DNA from: Dolomedes plantarius
Lineage: Eukaryota > Arthropoda > Arachnida > Araneae > Dolomedidae
Length of the DNA stretch: 64,000 bases
Direction: 5' to 3'
Assembly: GCA_907164885.2 (NCBI GenBank)
Contig: OU015496.1
Span: 106,082,315 to 106,146,314 of the forward strand
Below the pieces are notes generated by a model that did no database searches, was not told the DNA's origin, and was given only the letters and a program-made list of their open reading frames with translations. Positions within the stretch are counted from its first letter, which is position 1. Every line of letters starts with the position of its first letter. The translations under genes and the position numbers were made by a program. Shown in pieces: positions 32,346 through 44,523 of this stretch.

Positions 32346-33000
32346 ATAATAACAAAATGACAGGGTCGCTCACAGAACGTGCGAGTTCTTCTTGATTTAG
32401 GTTCTCAACGAAGTTTTCTTATTAATGATGTTTATGGCGAAGCTAGATTTGCCGATCGTTGGGCAGGAAGAAATAAAAATATTCGGATTTGGTAGTTCAT
32501 GTTCCACACCGCACAAAAGATAAATCGCGTTGACTTAGTTTACAGAGTATTGAAGAGAATGACCTAAATGTGAAAATTGAAGCTTTGGTTACACCTGTAA
32601 TTAGTGAAGCTTCTATTCAGTTGCCTGGGTATGAAATTACAGAATTATGTAAAAGAAAGGAATACGATTAACAGAAAATTTTAATAGGAAAAATGAAAGT
32701 TTGAAAATATCTTTACTTTTGGGAGCAGATTTTTATTGGTCGGTAGTTAAAAATCGTGTGAGAAGATTATCAAATTCATTGGTTGCGGTAGACACCAAAT
32801 TAGGTTGGGTAATAAGTGGAAGTGAAAATATGTACGCCACAAGTACCAGTACAGTAAATAACCTGAATGTCGTAGTAGCTGATACAAATAAGATTGAAGA
32901 TGCCACAACGTCTGAATTGATTAAGAAGTTCTGGGATCTAGAAACAATGGGTATAACACATTACGAATCAGACAATATAATAAACTTGAAAACGATTTAA
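32346..33000 (+). pseudogene. pol: Outer BEL protease region
   Basis: VRVLLDLGSQRSFLI near 32382 is a protease active-site relic in which the usual serine/threonine after the catalytic D is replaced by leucine (DLG). Downstream, LLLGADFYWSVVKNRVRR and TKLGWVISG are typical of the BEL protease-RT linker. Frame breaks near 32440 and 32650. Confidence 0.7.
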
Positions 33001-33029
33001 TATTGGATAATTTTGGTCAATCGGTAAGA

Positions 33030-34140
33030 ATTTAAAGATGGACGGTATATTGTTTGTTTTCCCTGGAATCACAATGAAAGTGAATTAAGTGATAATTTAG
33101 AAGTGCTAAAACTATTTAAAGGGTTATTCGCAAATTAAGAGGGATCCAAATTTCTACGAAAGATATAGAAACGTTATTGACCAATACTTACAAGAGGGGA
33201 TAGCAGAAGAATCCGACCTTGAGACTACTGGAAAAACGTATTTTCATGCCTCATCAGGCAGTGATAAGAGAAGATAGGGATACCACCAAGTTAAGAGTGG
33301 TTTACGACGCGTCGTCACACGCTGAAAAATAGCATGTCACTCAATGACTGTCTGGAGATAGGTCCCAATATGTATCCAGAAATTTTGCACTTACTTCTAA
33401 GATTCCGTGAGAACCGAATAGCTATCACTGCTGATATACAACAAGCATTCTTACAAATTTCCCTTGCCGAAAAAGACAGGGACGCAGTTAAGTTCTTGTG
33501 GAAAGATGACTTGGACAATTCCGAACCGAAAGCACTTAGAATGACTCGAGTAATATTTGGGGCAAAGTCTAGTCCATTTTTACTCGGTGCAACACTTAAG
33601 GTACACATTGAAAAGTATCAAATACAATATCCAAAAGAAGTCGCTTTACTAAAGGAAAGTTTATACGTCGATGATCTAATAGCAGGAACTGATACAGCGG
33701 ATGAAGCACTAAGATTTTGTGTAATTATCAAGGACATAATGAAGCAAGGGAACTTCAACATGCGTAAGTGGAAACGAATGACGAAACAGAATATGGAACT
33801 TAGAAGACGATGTAGTAGATGAACCAAGCTACTGTAAGGTTTTAGGTTACCTGTGGAACAAATCGCAGGACACATTTTCTATAGATGTTAAGGGTATAGA
33901 AAAGGAAAACGAGAAATGCAGAACTGAAGTTACAAAACGTGAAGTTTTGAGTATCATCGGAAGGCTGTACGATCCGATAGGGTTCCTGAATCCATTTACG
34001 ATTAAAGCAAGAATACTCTTGCAAGAAATATGGAAACGTGGCATACTTTGGGAAGCTGCACTGCCCGAAGAACTTTTCATACCGTGGAAAGATTGGTGTG
34101 ATGAATATCTTTTATTTCTAATATCGAAATACATAGACAC
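33030..34140 (+). pseudogene. pol: Outer BEL reverse transcriptase
   Basis: The frame from 33334 has MSLNDCLEIGPNMYPEI, ITADIQQAFLQISLAEKD and VIFGAKSSPFLLGATL. The catalytic YVDDLIAG lies near 33663. A frame break near 33810 leads to the thumb/connection segment IIGRLYDPIGFLNPF (near 33953). Otherwise well preserved. Confidence 0.85.
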
Positions 34141-34990
34141 CAATTCGAAGGTATCCGAAAGGAGAATATCCAGAACCTCATCCATCTTCATTGCTTCTGT
34201 GACGCAAGCCAGAAGGCTTATGGCGCTGTTTTGTATTTGAGATACGAAGTGGACGGAAGATTTCATAGAAGTTTTGTAACTTCAAAGTCACGAGTAGCTC
34301 CGTTGAAGAAGTTATCTATTCCACGTTTGGAATTAATGGGAGCATTAACTGGATCTCGATTGGTAAAATATGTCGAGAAAGCCTTTAAGATTTGAAGCTA
34401 GTGAAACACTTCTGGACTGATTCAAAAATTATTTTACATTGGATACAAAGCGATCCAAAGAAATGGAAACCGATCGAAATCGAAAGAATCGAGTTATTGA
34501 AATACAGAAGAATGCTCCACCAGAGACATGGAGGCATTGTCCAGGAAGTGAGAATCCAGCAGATTTATTGAGTAGAGGAGAGAAAATCGAAAATCTTGAA
34601 AATAATAGCTTGTGGTGGACAGGGCCTGCGTGGCTTAAAGAAAGTGAAGAGAATATCTTAGCACCAGAAGAAATTGAAGTAGACAGCTCAGAATGCATAG
34701 ATGAAGAATTGAGAAAATCATACAAGGAAACAACCACCAATGCATGCATTACCCATTCAACTGATGATCTATTCCAGATTCAAAATTATAGCAACTTAAC
34801 CAAAATTTACCGAATTAAAGCTTGGTGCTTGAGATATCTGAATAATCTCAGAAACTCAACTAAACTATCTGGACCATTGGCAACGGAAGAAATTGAGTCA
34901 GCAGAGAAATATTGGATAAAGCGTATACAGAATGAACATTTCCAGGAAGAAATTACAAGCCTTAAGGAAAACAAACCATTGCGACCAGAA
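34141..34990 (+). pseudogene. pol: Outer BEL RNase H and connection
   Basis: The sequence reads CDASQKAYGAVLYLRYE near 34200 and SKSRVAPLKKLSIPRLELMG near 34290 across a frame break. The stretch TWRHCPGSENPADLLSRG (34530) and the WWTGPAWL motif follow. This is the usual BEL RNase H to integrase arrangement. Confidence 0.8.
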
Positions 34991-35725
34991 TCCAGAATAA
35001 GACTCTAAATCCATTCCTTGATGAAGACGGTATCGTCAGGGTTGGTGGAAGACTACAAAATTCCAATTTACAGTTTAGAGAAGCACACCCAATCGTGCTA
35101 CCCGATAAAGGGCATTTCATCGATTTAATTATAATGTATAACCATAAAATAGTAGGACACGGAGGAATAGCAGACACTTTATGTCAAATTAGAGAAAATT
35201 TCTGGTTATTGAGATCACGAAAGAAAATTAAAATTGTGCTATACAACTGCCACACTTGTAAGAAATTTCGAGTCAAACCAATAGAACAAGACATGGCACC
35301 ACTCCCCCCAGATCGCTGTCGAGAAGCATTCCCTTTCGAGATCACTGGACTTGATTACGCTGGTCCGTTGTATGTTAAAGATGGAAAGGATCACGTAAAA
35401 GGTTATGTACTCTTATTCACTTGTGCTGTTACTCGAGCGGTTCATCTAGAGCTGACATCTGACATGACCACAGAAACATTCCTGCTAGCTTTCCGACGTT
35501 TTATCGCCAGACGAGGATTATGTAAAGTTATTTTTTCGGATAACGCGAAGACATTTAAACTGCAAAAAAAGAAATTGATCTCCTGAACCAAAGCACGAAG
35601 GGAGCACAAGATTATTTTGCTCAGAAAGCAATACAGTGGAAATTTATCATTGAAAAAGCAGCATGGTGGGGAGGTTTCTGGGAGAGGGTAGTCAAATCAA
35701 TAAAACATGCTTAAGAAGAATTTTA
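34991..35725 (+). pseudogene. pol: Outer BEL integrase
   Basis: The zinc domain (HKIVGHGGIADTLCQIRENF...CHTCKKF) lies at about 35140-35265. The catalytic core (ITGLDYAGPLYVKDGKD and IFSDNAKTFK) runs to 35560. A frame break follows. AAWWGGFWERVVK near 35660 ends the core. Confidence 0.85.
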
Positions 35726-36315
35726 GGGCGATCATCCTTGACCTACCGAGAGTTAGAAGCTGTTCTTTTAGAAGTTGAGGCTATACTAAACTCTAGACCA
35801 CTAACGTTCGTTTATTACGATCAAGCAGAGCAAAACCTCTGACTCCAGGACACTTTCTCATTGGTCGACGATTGTTGTCATTACCATCATATCAGACAGC
35901 GACTCACATCACTCCTACAAATTTTCATCGACGGTGGAAACACCAAGAGTTAATGACTCAGAGACTTTGGAAGGTGTGGAAACATACATACCTAATGGAT
36001 TTAAGATCGGCACATCACAACAAAATGATCGGTAAGGGTTCCGACTTACAAGAAGGAGAATTAGTGCTGGTCCACGAGGAAAAATTGCCTAGGCTGATGT
36101 GGAAGATGGGACGTGTCATCAAAACATTTGTCGGGCGGGACAAGAAAGTCCGTGCCTGTGCTGTTCGTCTGCCGAATGGCAAAGAAATCAGAAGACCTGT
36201 GCAGTTATTGTTTCCTTTGGAACTAACCTTAGGAAAGAACATTCGTCTTCGGGGCCGGAGGATGTTCCGGCAGCCCAGCAGACCGATAGGGGGCGCGAAC
36301 GTCTTGACAACATAG
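35726..36315 (+). pseudogene. pol: Outer BEL C-terminal domain (DUF5641-like)
   Basis: Contains GSDLQEGELVLVHEEKLPRL and RRPVQLLFPLELT. The frame runs on through the purine tract into the 3' LTR and stops at 36315, so the pol C-terminus would overlap the LTR by about 53 nt. Confidence 0.8.
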
Positions 36316-36624
36316 GACGAGAGAAGCGAGATAGAAACGGGACAGAACCGTAATGGGACTGAATGAAGATAGAGAGAACTCGTATAATTTTAATGTGTAA
36401 CGCCTTTGTTTAATTGTTAGTGTAGTTTGTAGTAAATGTAACGTGTACGTATTATTAAATGTTCGTTTAATTGTTAGTTGTAGAATGATTCGAGTCTGAT
36501 TTAAATGTCTGAACAACAGAACTGGATTTGAGAGCCAGCGGCCCTTAGCAAGAACTCAGAAGGTAAGTGGAACTTACTTACCTAATAATTAAAATAAGAA
36601 AGTAGGGTTTATAGTCTCTGCACA
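36263..36624 (+). repeat. 3' LTR of the outer BEL element
   Basis: A 362-bp copy of 24423-24785, preceded by the purine tract GGGGCCGGAGGA and followed by CTTGA. Confidence 0.9.
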
Positions 36625-36629
36625 CTTGA

Positions 36630-36786
36630 TGCAGCGATAACACAAAAAAAAAGGATTTTTTTTTTCTGCTTATCAATTCTTGTCAGAGATAATATCTAGT
36701 CCTTCGCACTATAAAGATTCAGTAATTGAGGCCTGGTTTTTGTTAAATTAATGATTACAAGAGATTTCTTCACGAACATTCCATTT
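36630..36786. other. No supported feature
   Basis: Short AT-rich stretch with poly-A and poly-T runs. Nothing recognised. Confidence 0.4.
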
Positions 36787-36907
36787 CATTTCACCTGTAT
36801 TAGTCACTGAATCACACTATGTCATTTGCACTTTTTATTTATTTATTTGAAACTAAAACACGTGAAAGTTCATCTACAACAGGGGTGCCAACCCCTGTAA
36901 AATATAG
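36787..36907 (+). repeat. Inverted partner of 41712-41826, truncated inside a hAT end
   Basis: It matches the reverse complement of 41712-41826, including the ATCTACAA target site and the first bases of the hAT end (CAGGGGTGCCAACC). The hAT insertion is therefore shared by both copies and is older than the inverted duplication. The left copy is cut off just inside the hAT. Confidence 0.7.
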
Positions 36908-39316
36908 AATAGATAATTTCATACACAAAATTTAGTATTACTACACATATCTTAATTTGGAGCATATTATTATTTAAACATATGAAATCGAAGAATTAAA
37001 TACAGATCAAATATATTTGATCAAGGATCTAGGTGAGGTTAGCATGTAATACCAGTCACTTTCACAACATTAATGAGAGGGCTGGTACTGTTTGTCCTTG
37101 ACATGTTTTTGAATATTAGGTTGTAACTGTGACAAAGCACACCTCAGATCACTTTCAACTTCCAGACGTACGACAATTATCGTGTTCGTGTTCGTATGTC
37201 GAAAATATGTTACGGTTACATTGTGACCGTAAAATTGAGTACAGTAAATTACAGTTAGTTTTAACTTTTTTTTAAACTCACGCCTCCCTTGAAATTCTTC
37301 TACGCCCCCCAGGTTAAGAACCGCTGCTCTAAAAGACAGCCAGGCACCACAAAAACACAAACGGAAGTAATTGTAGAAGGGGAAAGACTACATTAAATGT
37401 ATAGAATTAATGGATGGTAGGGCAATATTATTACTTACTTATACACACACACACTTACACTCATATACATACATATATATATATATATTATATTATATAT
37501 ATATATTAATTAATGATCTACTGACCATTAGGTCTAAACTGTTGATTATAAAAGAAATAAAAAAATGTTTCATTCATTAATATCGTCATTAGTTGCCACT
37601 ACGTGAGTAATTGAAAAAAAACAAAAAGTGTTTATGATGATATTTTACAAGTAGCACCATGTGTGACATTGCGATTGAGAAAATAAGAGACGGGAAAGAA
37701 ATCACATTTCGTCGCCATACAATCTTCGCTGTATAAAGTTGAACGAGCACAGTACACGACGCATTTGCTTCTCCAGGTGAATAAAACAATGAAAAGGAAC
37801 ACATAGCTGGTAAGACACCGTTATTATACAGTGCTAAGTCAATATCTATTGACGGGGAAAAATGAAAAGTTTGTTTTTCTTTGATTAACAAATGTAACAA
37901 ATTATTACGTGAAGGGTAGATAAAAAGTCCCCGGTAAACGAAAGGCAATTCGGATTTCAAAAGTTGCTGAAAAGTAGAAGTAATAAGTGGCAATTTAAAA
38001 AATAAAATATTTCAAGATAAAATTTGAAAAATCAGCAGTAAAATACATTTAAGAAAATTAGAAAGAATGATAAACATAAACAACTTCATTCTAACCTTGG
38101 AAGTCATATACTGATTTGTCACGTATTCTATCGTGACTCTAATGCGTGAGAAGTTTATAGTGTGCGACTCCATGTTTCTACAAAACCTTCCCGGTAACAA
38201 GTTTGGCGTGTTTGGGAACTATTTATTGCAATAGGTGTCAGTTTCCATTTTTGAGAACGAGAATGATTAAAATAGTTCCCAAACTGGAATTAATGCATAT
38301 CGTTTTCACGAAAAACGTAAAATCATGACTTAAAGCATGTGCTAATCGCAATGATTTTCTGAACCGCTGATTACACCTGTTAACGTTTTTTTTAAACAAA
38401 TCAAAAGAATGCCTTTTTCTGATCGAGTCTGCAATGACATGCATCCGTTCTGCAATGTAAATATCTTATTGACAATAAATTTTACTCGTTATATACAAGT
38501 ACTAGCTCAAAACCCGCACTTCGCTACGGAGTACATTCAAATTAAATACAACGGTCAATGTATGCAATTAATGCCAAAAAAATTAATATATATACAGATT
38601 GTATTTTTTTCGCTTCATAAATTACGAAGTATATTGCTGCCGAGAGTGTGCTTCATTCATTAGACTGAATGTGGCCTGCGTAAGCTTATGAATTTATGGA
38701 TTTGGTCCTCTGACACGAAAAGTTTTAAACATGTAAGGAAATGTAAGCCATGTTTACTAATTTATGGCTTGATAAAAGAAAACAACCTTTTTGGCCTTGA
38801 AAAGGTTCAATATTCACCAATGCTCCATATTTGATCAGTAGCATTCGACAATATCCCTAACTTTTAACAGTTAACTAAACTAACTGTGCGTTACTCACTA
38901 TTTACTAGTTATGAAGAATTCAAGATAGTGTCTATATTTATAGAAGTGAAATATTGTTTTAAGATAATTAAAAATTTCATTCTATTCATTGATAATTCAA
39001 AGACCGTTATATATTATTCCTTATTTTGAGAAGTCTGAACTCAAGAGAGTGTTTCTGATGACATTTTGCTTAATTTAACATCTTCAAGCAATACTTAAAA
39101 CTTTCTCTTTTCTCTGCTTAGAGTTGCATTATCGAGCTAGCCACTGTATCTTTGAAAAAAAAATGTTTTGCTGTAAATAAAACATTACATTTTCAGCCAA
39201 CAGATTTTAGGAATGATAATTGGGTTGTTGTTTCCAACGCGGCAGGCAACAGGCCAACAGGAGAAGAGTTACTACGTTCCATGGGCCATGCCCTCCAACG
39301 TAGGTATTGCGTAGAA
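36908..39316. other. Mostly unannotated, with repeat fragments
   Basis: A hAT-type end (read in reverse, AGCGGTTCTTAACCTGGGG) lies near 37310-37326, with the opposite end not found. AC/AT microsatellites lie at 37441-37508. The GCTACGG dispersed module recurs at about 38505-38590. Short frames (37070-37360, 37589-37993) have no recognisable similarity. Confidence 0.45.
38505..38590 (+). repeat. Dispersed repeat module (copy 3)
   Basis: Contains CTTCGCTACGGAGTACATTC, as at 136-290 and inverted at 20680-20815. Confidence 0.6.
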
Positions 39317-40264
39317 CAGGGGTTCCCAAAGTGTGTGCCGCGGCACCCTGGGGTGCCGCGAAGCGCCCATGATCTCCAATCTAACCTATTGTTAAGAACT
39401 ATTCAGATATAACTCCAAGGACCTATTACTCCAAAAGACCTCTGTATTGCAGCAGTACATGGTCTGTAGTGGAGAAAAGGTTTCACATAGCATGCTGACA
39501 GTTTTCACAGAGCACCTATCACAACTAACTGACTGGTTCGCAAAGTACTTTGCAGAATACCAAACCGAGAAGTTTGCGTGGATCCAAGATCCATTCAATG
39601 TTGAAGCTCCAAAAGAATTCACTTCACAAGAGTAAGAAAATCTAATTGATTGACAAAAGCCGATCGAGCCTAATCGAGTGACAAAAGCCTGAAAAACAAA
39701 TTCGCTCGTTGGATTTGACGGAGTTTTGGATATCTATAAAAAATGAGTATCCCATTCTAAGTGCAAAAGCTGTAAGGTTTCTCATTCCCTTGCAACTTAT
39801 ATCTGTGCAAAGCTGGGTTTTCAGCAGTTGCTGTTATAAAGAGCAATATCGTTCGAAAATTAATGTCAAAAAATAAATGAGAGTAGCTGTATCAAGCTTA
39901 TTCCATGATTCGAACAACTGTGCAGTGAGCAGCAGGCTCACCTGTCACTCTAAAACTAAACACACATATACCACAGCATTTAGAAGGTAATTTTATTATT
40001 AATTTTATTAATATTTTTTCCTTTTTATTACAATTTAAGTACTTACGTGATTTTTAAAACGCAAGTTGAATTAATTTATTAATGTTCTTACCACTTACTT
40101 CTCTAATTTTCTTCTTCACAGTCGTACAAATATGAAATATATATATTATACATAATATATATACAATATATATACCAAAGATAGATATTATATGACAAGG
40201 TGCCGGGGAAAAAAATCTAATTCTCTTAAGGGTGCTATGACTTGGATAAGTTTGGGAACCCCTG
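39317..40264 (+). mobile_element. Deleted hAT transposon with transposase C-terminus remnant
   Basis: Terminal inverted repeats are CAGGGGTTCCCAAA and TTTGGGAACCCCTG. The 8-bp target duplication is GCGTAGAA/GCATAGAA (one mismatch) at 39309-39316 and 40265-40272. Inside, 39447-39635 encodes a piece of a ZBED5/SCAND3-like hAT transposase (WFAKYFAEYQTEKFAWIQDP). Across frame breaks to about 39950 the C-terminal dimerisation region (EFWISIKNEYPILSAKAVRF) can be read. The N-terminal and central parts are deleted, so it is non-autonomous. Confidence 0.88.
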
Positions 40265-40272
40265 GCATAGAA

Positions 40273-41009
40273 AAAAAAAACCATGACGAAAGATGAACGA
40301 TGATTGGTTAGTAGAAAGCTAGGGAAAGTAGCATTTGGATCCGAGAGTTCTAACAAAACTGTGTAGCTGATCCCCGAAGGAATCATCACATTTCTGTTGG
40401 CGAGAATAATAATACTAGAGAGAAGAGAGTTTAGGCATAGGATTATTCAATAATAATTTTTATGAATTTTCAAGTATTTACATGGTTTTTTTCTTTCTCA
40501 AAAAGAGAGATACAGAGTAATACAGGACACTACTTAAAAACAGTGAACGGTTCTGCCTCGCAGGCAATTTGTCTATTACGACATCTTCCAACAAACCCGT
40601 CCTTCGTCCAAACTCCATGGTAAATGGACCTTGAAATTTTATTAAAAATCGTTGTAGTTCTGATCATTTACCGTTTATATATTACTAGAAGAGGGGGTAG
40701 GGAGTAATTTACCCTAAAATTTGGCAATAGAATTTTATTTTGTTTTGTAAGGAGGATTCCTGATTTTTCCTTGGATAATCGTTAAAAAATTTGTACAAGC
40801 GTAAAAAGTCGCTAAATAGTCACAAATATGTACTAGAGCTTTAAAAATACCCATAATTCGGTAACCTATGAACAGATTTTAAATGAATTTGTTTTATTCG
40901 TTTCTACTTATTTCCAAAGTATTCAAAGAATTTTGGTGCTATTATGCTTCCCCCTTTTTTTTTCCGTGCTGGTAGTATTACAGACAAGCAAGTTCAGGAT
41001 TTAAGTATA
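40273..41009. other. No supported feature
   Basis: AT-rich unannotated DNA without recognisable coding or repeat structure. Confidence 0.45.
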
Positions 41010-41017
41010 TTGTAGAT

Positions 41018-41737
41018 CAGGAGTGTCCAACCTTTTAGCTTCCTTGGGCCATATTGAAAGAAGACGAATTGTTTTGGGCCACACAAAAAATATACCTTAC
41101 ATTAAAAATAGTTGAATAGTAAAAAAAAGTATAATATATATAGTTAACATATTTATTTCACTATAAATTTTATTCATCATTATAAAGATAACTATAGGAG
41201 TTATAAAATTGATGTGATATTTGGCATTGAATTTGAGAGACTAATTTAATGCATCAATATCTGGGTCAATTGAAGGGGTTGCAATTCTCAGAGAACTCTC
41301 AAGATTTTCATCCGATATTTTGGTTCTAATTTGACTCTTAATGTGCTTCACTCGTGAAAATAGTTGTTCACCCATGTACATACTTTCAAACAATGATGAC
41401 ATTAATAACGCATGATTATGCAGTGAGAGATATTTATCTCTGGGCAGGTATGATTTACAAAGTCCTACAAAGAGACTTGATTCAATTTCTCTTAAGTTAG
41501 ATATCAGATTGCAAATCTATGCATTCCATTTGTAAAATTTCTGGCAGCATATCTATATCGACTGTAAATGGAGTAGCAATGATGTAAAACAACTGTTTAT
41601 TTTTCAACAAAGCGGGATCTGTAATGTGCCTGCCATCATCGCCTAGGAGGGCTATTGATAAATTTTTTTTCGCTCTCTTCCTGGGCCGCACTAATACTTG
41701 CTTTGGGCCGCATGCGGGCCGCGGGTTGGCACCCGTG
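41018..41737 (-). mobile_element. Deleted hAT transposon with GTF2IRD2-like transposase remnant
   Basis: 720 bp, with ends CAGGAGTGTCCAACC and (inverse) CACGGGTGCCAACC and an exact 8-bp duplication TTGTAGAT at 41010-41017 and 41738-41745. GGGCCGCATGCGGGCCGCGG-like sequence lies at the right end. The minus strand from 41691 encodes LPEILQMECIDLQSDI. After breaks, EQLFSRVKHIKSQIRTKISD-like residues follow to about 41270. This is the C-terminal part of a hAT transposase of the ZBED5/GTF2IRD2-like type. The rest is deleted. Confidence 0.88.
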
Positions 41738-41826
41738 TTGTAGATGAACTTTCACGTGTTTTAGTTTCAAATAAATAAATAAAAAAGTGCAAATGACATA
41801 GTGTGATTCAGTGACTAATACAGGTG
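41738..41826 (-). repeat. Inverted partner of 36787-36907
   Basis: Flank of the hAT element. Its reverse complement matches 36787-36890. Confidence 0.7.
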
Positions 41827-41829
41827 AAA

Positions 41830-42393
41830 TACTATACTATCTATGTATTGATAAATTAGTTAACTAAAACTATTTATCTTTCCATCATAGAGAGCTCGTT
41901 TTCATTACATGCATTTCTAATCCAAATTTCTCAGCATCCCACCACACAATCTGCTTTTACTTTCTCAATTCGACAAGAGATGGCAATAGTAGTCCGTTCG
42001 ATACTCGGATGTCGTTTTTGTAGAAATTTGTACAATTTAAATTTGGCTCTGCCAGTCAAGCAAACTCTGATCAGAGTAAATGGAAAGAAATGAATTCCAA
42101 CATCTCTTGAGGTCGAACCTTTAATAAAAAAAGGCGATTTTTTCTTCTTTGAGTTCTTATCTATTCTAAAATATGAATAAGGTCGAGTGCAAAACAATTC
42201 GAGAACTTTCATGCGATAATGTTTGCAAAGTATAATATTTTTTTTTAAGTGGTAGATTCAAAAATAAGTAATAAGATGTCGAAGTTGATAGAAACATGGT
42301 TATATTGCCTAACATCTACCGTGTCAAAATGTTTTTGAATAAGTGCCATTTTCAGGCCTGTGCATCGAAAACTGTACGCGCAATAAAGTTTGA
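41830..42393. other. No supported feature
   Basis: Unannotated. The minus-strand frame at 41931-42212 has no recognisable similarity. Confidence 0.4.
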
Positions 42394-42397
42394 TTAA

Positions 42398-44458
42398 AAC
42401 CCATTTAAGACCGCTCCATGTTTCCTTTATTGGAAATGCACCAAACAGTTTTTTAACCCTTCTTAGAACATTAATTACACAAATAAGTTATTTCCATAAA
42501 ATTAAATTTATATTTACGCATCAGTCCAAAACGATATAAAAACTTTTTTGAAACATTTCTTTCACAAGTCATTCAACATTTCAACATTTCACAAGTCTTT
42601 GAAACATTTCGCATTAAGAGGTGCATTACACTTATTACATACAGTAATTGTTTGACTTTTGCATTGTTTACATCTTTTTTGTTTATTTTCACTATTTTTA
42701 GTAATAATATGGTCCATACGGTCTTTTCGAGTTTCGTTGAGAATTAGATTTCAAATTGAAGATGGTCCTTCCAATATGTGAAGTTTCAGGTAAAACAGAA
42801 TTCATCTGCATTTCTTCAAGCCTTTTTATCAAAGATATGACTCTCTCAAAGGTATAGATCTCTTAAACTCTAATAAACTTATTTTAGAATTCATTACATC
42901 CATGTAGAGTCTCCATTTTTCCCATACAAAATGCTCCTTTTTCTTACTATATTGCTTACTTTTACATTTATTAGAAAAAAAATATCGATTTCACCTACAA
43001 TGTCTTTAGGTGATTCGACATTTTCACATAAAAATATCATCATCAATAGCTTCTTCATCCGTCAAATCATCCGGATCTGGAGGGATAATGACGAATTATG
43101 GTTCATCATTATCTTCTGTTGAGGACGATTCTGAAAAATTATCATCATCTAGCTCATGAAAATACTCCAATGCCTCTTCCAATGTCAAAAATCGCTTTTT
43201 TCTAGAGACAAACTTATCTGAAATTCAAACAATACCAATTTACTGCATAATAATTACAAGATAAAAAGACTTTTTATATACCATGTTTTTAAATTTTCTG
43301 TTTAATCCTATAAACTTGACAATCCTATGTATTAATAAATACTTTTTAAAAAATTTTTTGATGAATCATCCCATCAACTTGAAAAAAATGATGAAATGCG
43401 TAATAAAGAGAGCAATTATATGAACTTTTCAAACATTTATTTATCGAATAACATATATAAACACATTAACCGAATAATTACAACAATATAATAACCACCC
43501 CACCCTCCTTTCATTAAACAAACAAAAAAAAAAAGAAAAGAAATGTAATTTACATGCAGCTTCTTCATGAGCTGCAAACGAATTCGCATCTTCCATAGTT
43601 AATTATGGATTTCAAAATTATAAATTATAATCTATAATTTGAAGGAAAAAAATCAATGAATTTCGCAGAGAAAATATCGAAAATAGCATGTGGGCATAAA
43701 TAAAAATTATCTCATTGTAATGAAACTGTAATATGCTTGGTTCACTATTACGTTATTAGATGGCGCCAGTAGCGCAGTTACTTTTGGCTTCAGACGCCAC
43801 TCGTATTTTTTCGTAATGGATTTTAAAATATGGAATGAAGATGGCTAAAAGTATTAAAATAATGCATTGTCATCGTGTTCTGAGCTATTCTAAAAGTTTC
43901 AAATGTCTAGCTAGTCGGGAAGTTAGTTAAAAATCGATTGCAAGATTTGTACCAGACAAACACACACACAAACACACTCACACACAAACAAGAAAGCAAG
44001 TTAATAAAAACATGGTAAAAAACTAGGCAGCACTAATAATACACATTGGAATTAAGTAATAGACGTTGGACTGATGTTGCGTTTTCGCAACATTTTTAAA
44101 AATATGAATTGAGAAACATAAAATCAAAAATTATGCCTTACCTGTTTAAGCCATTTTGTTCTTTAGTCTCTAGTAAACTCGGAACAAGCATCAAATCGGA
44201 AATTTAACTTGTGCTGCTATCTACAGTTATTATTTGAAATTAGTCATTTTTTTCCCTTTCAAAACACCAAAAAAAAAAAAAAAAACCAATTTTTTGCAAG
44301 TACTAAAAGCTGGCAAATGTGGAAACAAAAAATTTATTATGAACAGTTAAGTATACAGAATAAAATAAAAATGTTGCTTCGGACGTACAAAACTTAGAAC
44401 ATGCCTTCAAAAAATACAGAAATTAATGTTACGTTTCGCAACGCCAGTCTTAAATGAG
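42398..44458 (-). mobile_element. Deleted piggyBac-like element with intron-containing transposase remnant
   Basis: TTAA lies at 42394-42397 and 44459-44462. The ends share CATTTAAGAC inverted, with two extra A residues on the left. A GTTGCGTTTTCGCAAC-type motif occurs at the 5' end (44070 and, in variant form, 44430). The coding remnant is split between N-terminal exons (43596 to about 42990) and a C-terminal cysteine-rich end (about 42640-42575). The middle of the transposase is deleted. Confidence 0.72.
42575..43596 (-). pseudogene. piggyBac-like transposase remnant with a candidate spliced intron
   Basis: Exon 1 (43554-43596) starts MEDANSFAAHEEAA. A GT...AG intron of 336 bp (43218-43553, GTAAAT...TTTCAG) follows. 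Exon 2 continues in frame with KFVSRKKRFLTLEEALEYF and an acidic stretch (ELDDDNFSESSSTEDNDE), typical of piggyBac N-termini. An in-frame TAA follows at about 43096, then PPDPDDLTDEEA. The catalytic core is missing. The C-terminal cysteine cluster CNKCNAPLNAKCF lies near 42600-42640. The intron was deduced from splice signals and frame only. Confidence 0.65.
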
Positions 44459-44523
44459 TTAATATACAAATAATATAAAAAAAATTATCTTTTCTTTATG
44501 AGCTGGAAATTAATGTATTAGAG

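Larger units (their letters stand above)
24423..36624 (+). mobile_element. Outer BEL/Pao LTR retrotransposon, interrupted
   Basis: LTRs at 24423-24785 and 36263-36624 flank the element. The 5-bp target duplication is CTTGA (24418-24422 and 36625-36629). A TGGCGCCCCAACGTGG primer-site-like sequence follows the 5' LTR after a few bases. Without the inner element it is about 6,056 bp. Gag is split by the inner BEL at 25502/31644 and resumes after it. Protease, RT, RNase H, integrase and the C-terminal BEL domain follow in BEL order. Many frame breaks make it defective. No envelope gene is seen. Confidence 0.92.
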
